From JBBKWX01 sp037969175 (lineage in GTDB: Bacteria; Bacteroidota; Bacteroidia; AKYH767-A; JBBKVM01): a stretch of DNA of 5,421 bases. The first letter of the stretch is position 1. Every line of letters begins with the position of its first letter. Positions 4,909 through 5,421 of the stretch are shown in pieces. A program made the position numbers and the translations under genes. The notes under the pieces are model-generated. The model worked only from the letters and a program-made list of their open reading frames with translations, was not told the origin of the DNA and ran no database searches. The stretch lies in NCBI GenBank assembly GCA_037969175.1, contig JBBKWX010000004.1, positions 1 through 5,421 on the forward strand. The letters run 5' to 3'.

Positions 4909-5421
4909 TTATTGATCAGCTCCTGTTTCAGGCTTCTCGAGTGACTTAGCAATTTGCACTCTACGTGCAGTTTCAGATGCCTCTTTAGAAGCCCCGTATA
5001 ATTCAGGATGAATATACGTGCCTTTAAGTTCCTTTTCAACTTCCGGCTGAACTCTGTTATGATTTGCATACGCATCAGAGCGAACGCCGGTCACCGACCA
5101 ACTCACTTCTATATTCGGAGTATTGGTTTGAATGACGAAACTATTATTCTGAATTTTATCTTTTACGATTGCTTGTGCAAAAGATCCAATAACGGTCAAC
5201 TGATATCTAAAATCTTTATTAGCTGCTTCAAAATAAGCAGGCAAATTTACTGTAGCATATCCATTTGCATCCGTTACGATATTACCGCTATACACATTCA
5301 TCATCTCAGGCGATTCTACAAAACTATGTACAAGATATTTATTAGCAGGATCCAAAGGATGATCGATCCTGAATGTTCCACCGCCTTTAGCAATATTACC
5401 TGTGACAGTCAGATTACCCGT
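4909..5421 (-). CDS. C-terminal part of a fibre-like surface/secreted protein (5' truncated by window edge)
   Basis: The minus strand frame is open from the window edge (5421) to the TGA complement at 4909-4911, giving 170 residues. It starts TGNLTVTGNIAKGGGTF, the end of a beta-rich GNLTVTG-type repeat or fibre shaft. A conserved C-terminal block follows: IDHPLDPANKYLVHSFVESP (19-38), EMMNVYSGN (39-47), LPAYFEAANKDFRYQLTVIG (60-79), VSWSVTGVRSDAYANHNRV (106-124), and YIHPELYG (136-143) before a charged tail. From memory this block ends many long repetitive surface or tail-fibre-like proteins in Bacteroidota and other phyla, usually left as hypothetical. A TTG at 5355 is not the start, because the family sequence continues upstream of it (FRIDHP). 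The gene ends 17 bp before its terminator and is convergent with the acyltransferase gene. Signal peptide, repeat count and anchoring cannot be seen. The block might be a trimerisation, folding or attachment domain; that is inference. Confidence 0.8.
   Translation of the reverse strand, partial: TGNLTVTGNIAKGGGTFRIDHPLDPANKYLVHSFVESPEMMNVYSGNIVTDANGYATVNLPAYFEAANKDFRYQLTVIGSFAQAIVKDKIQNNSFVIQTNTPNIEVSWSVTGVRSDAYANHNRVQPEVEKELKGTYIHPELYGASKEASETARRVQIAKSLEKPETGADQ

Noticed and set aside
4872..5075. Minus strand open frame overlapping the fibre gene and terminator
   Set aside because: It runs through the terminator loop in another frame of a well-supported gene, has no recognisable domain and a basic, low-quality composition.

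Overview
The window looks like chromosomal DNA of a member of the Bacteroidota. The evidence is an AT-rich base composition, start codons without clear Shine-Dalgarno sequences (AT-rich leaders instead), AGA/AGG as common arginine codons, and proteins that read like Bacteroidota versions of their families. The phylum call is an inference from style and families. I would not name a genus.

Layout. Bases 1-4277 carry seven genes in tandem on the + strand: the 3' end of a gene for a small GIY-YIG-like protein, an unrecognised exported protein, a DUF1801 protein, a DinB-fold protein, a VOC/glyoxalase-fold protein, a DUF1456 (YehS-like) protein and a membrane-anchored PlsC-type acyltransferase. Gaps are short except for 121 bp before the DinB gene. 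Two junctions suggest translational coupling: a 4-bp ATGA overlap at 1002-1005, and stop-against-start TAA|ATG at 2445-2450. A plausible reading is one unit of two genes (241-1391) and one of four genes (1513-4277). The genes do not form an obvious pathway; apart from the acyltransferase (phospholipid or lysophospholipid acylation) they are small accessory housekeeping proteins.

Bases 4278-4908 (631 bp) hold no credible gene and are the most structured part of the window. They contain a 27-bp strictly alternating pyrimidine-purine tract that is also a near-perfect hairpin, a 214-bp element with inverted arms built from CAC-starting units of about 9 bp, a 27-bp imperfect palindrome, and a strong intrinsic terminator facing the minus strand.

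Bases 4909-5421 (minus strand) encode the C-terminal 170 residues of a fibre-like surface or secreted protein that continues past the window edge. It converges on the + strand genes and ends at that terminator.

I see no new defence, mobile or biosynthetic system. The repeat-rich convergent intergenic region is the part most worth a second look.
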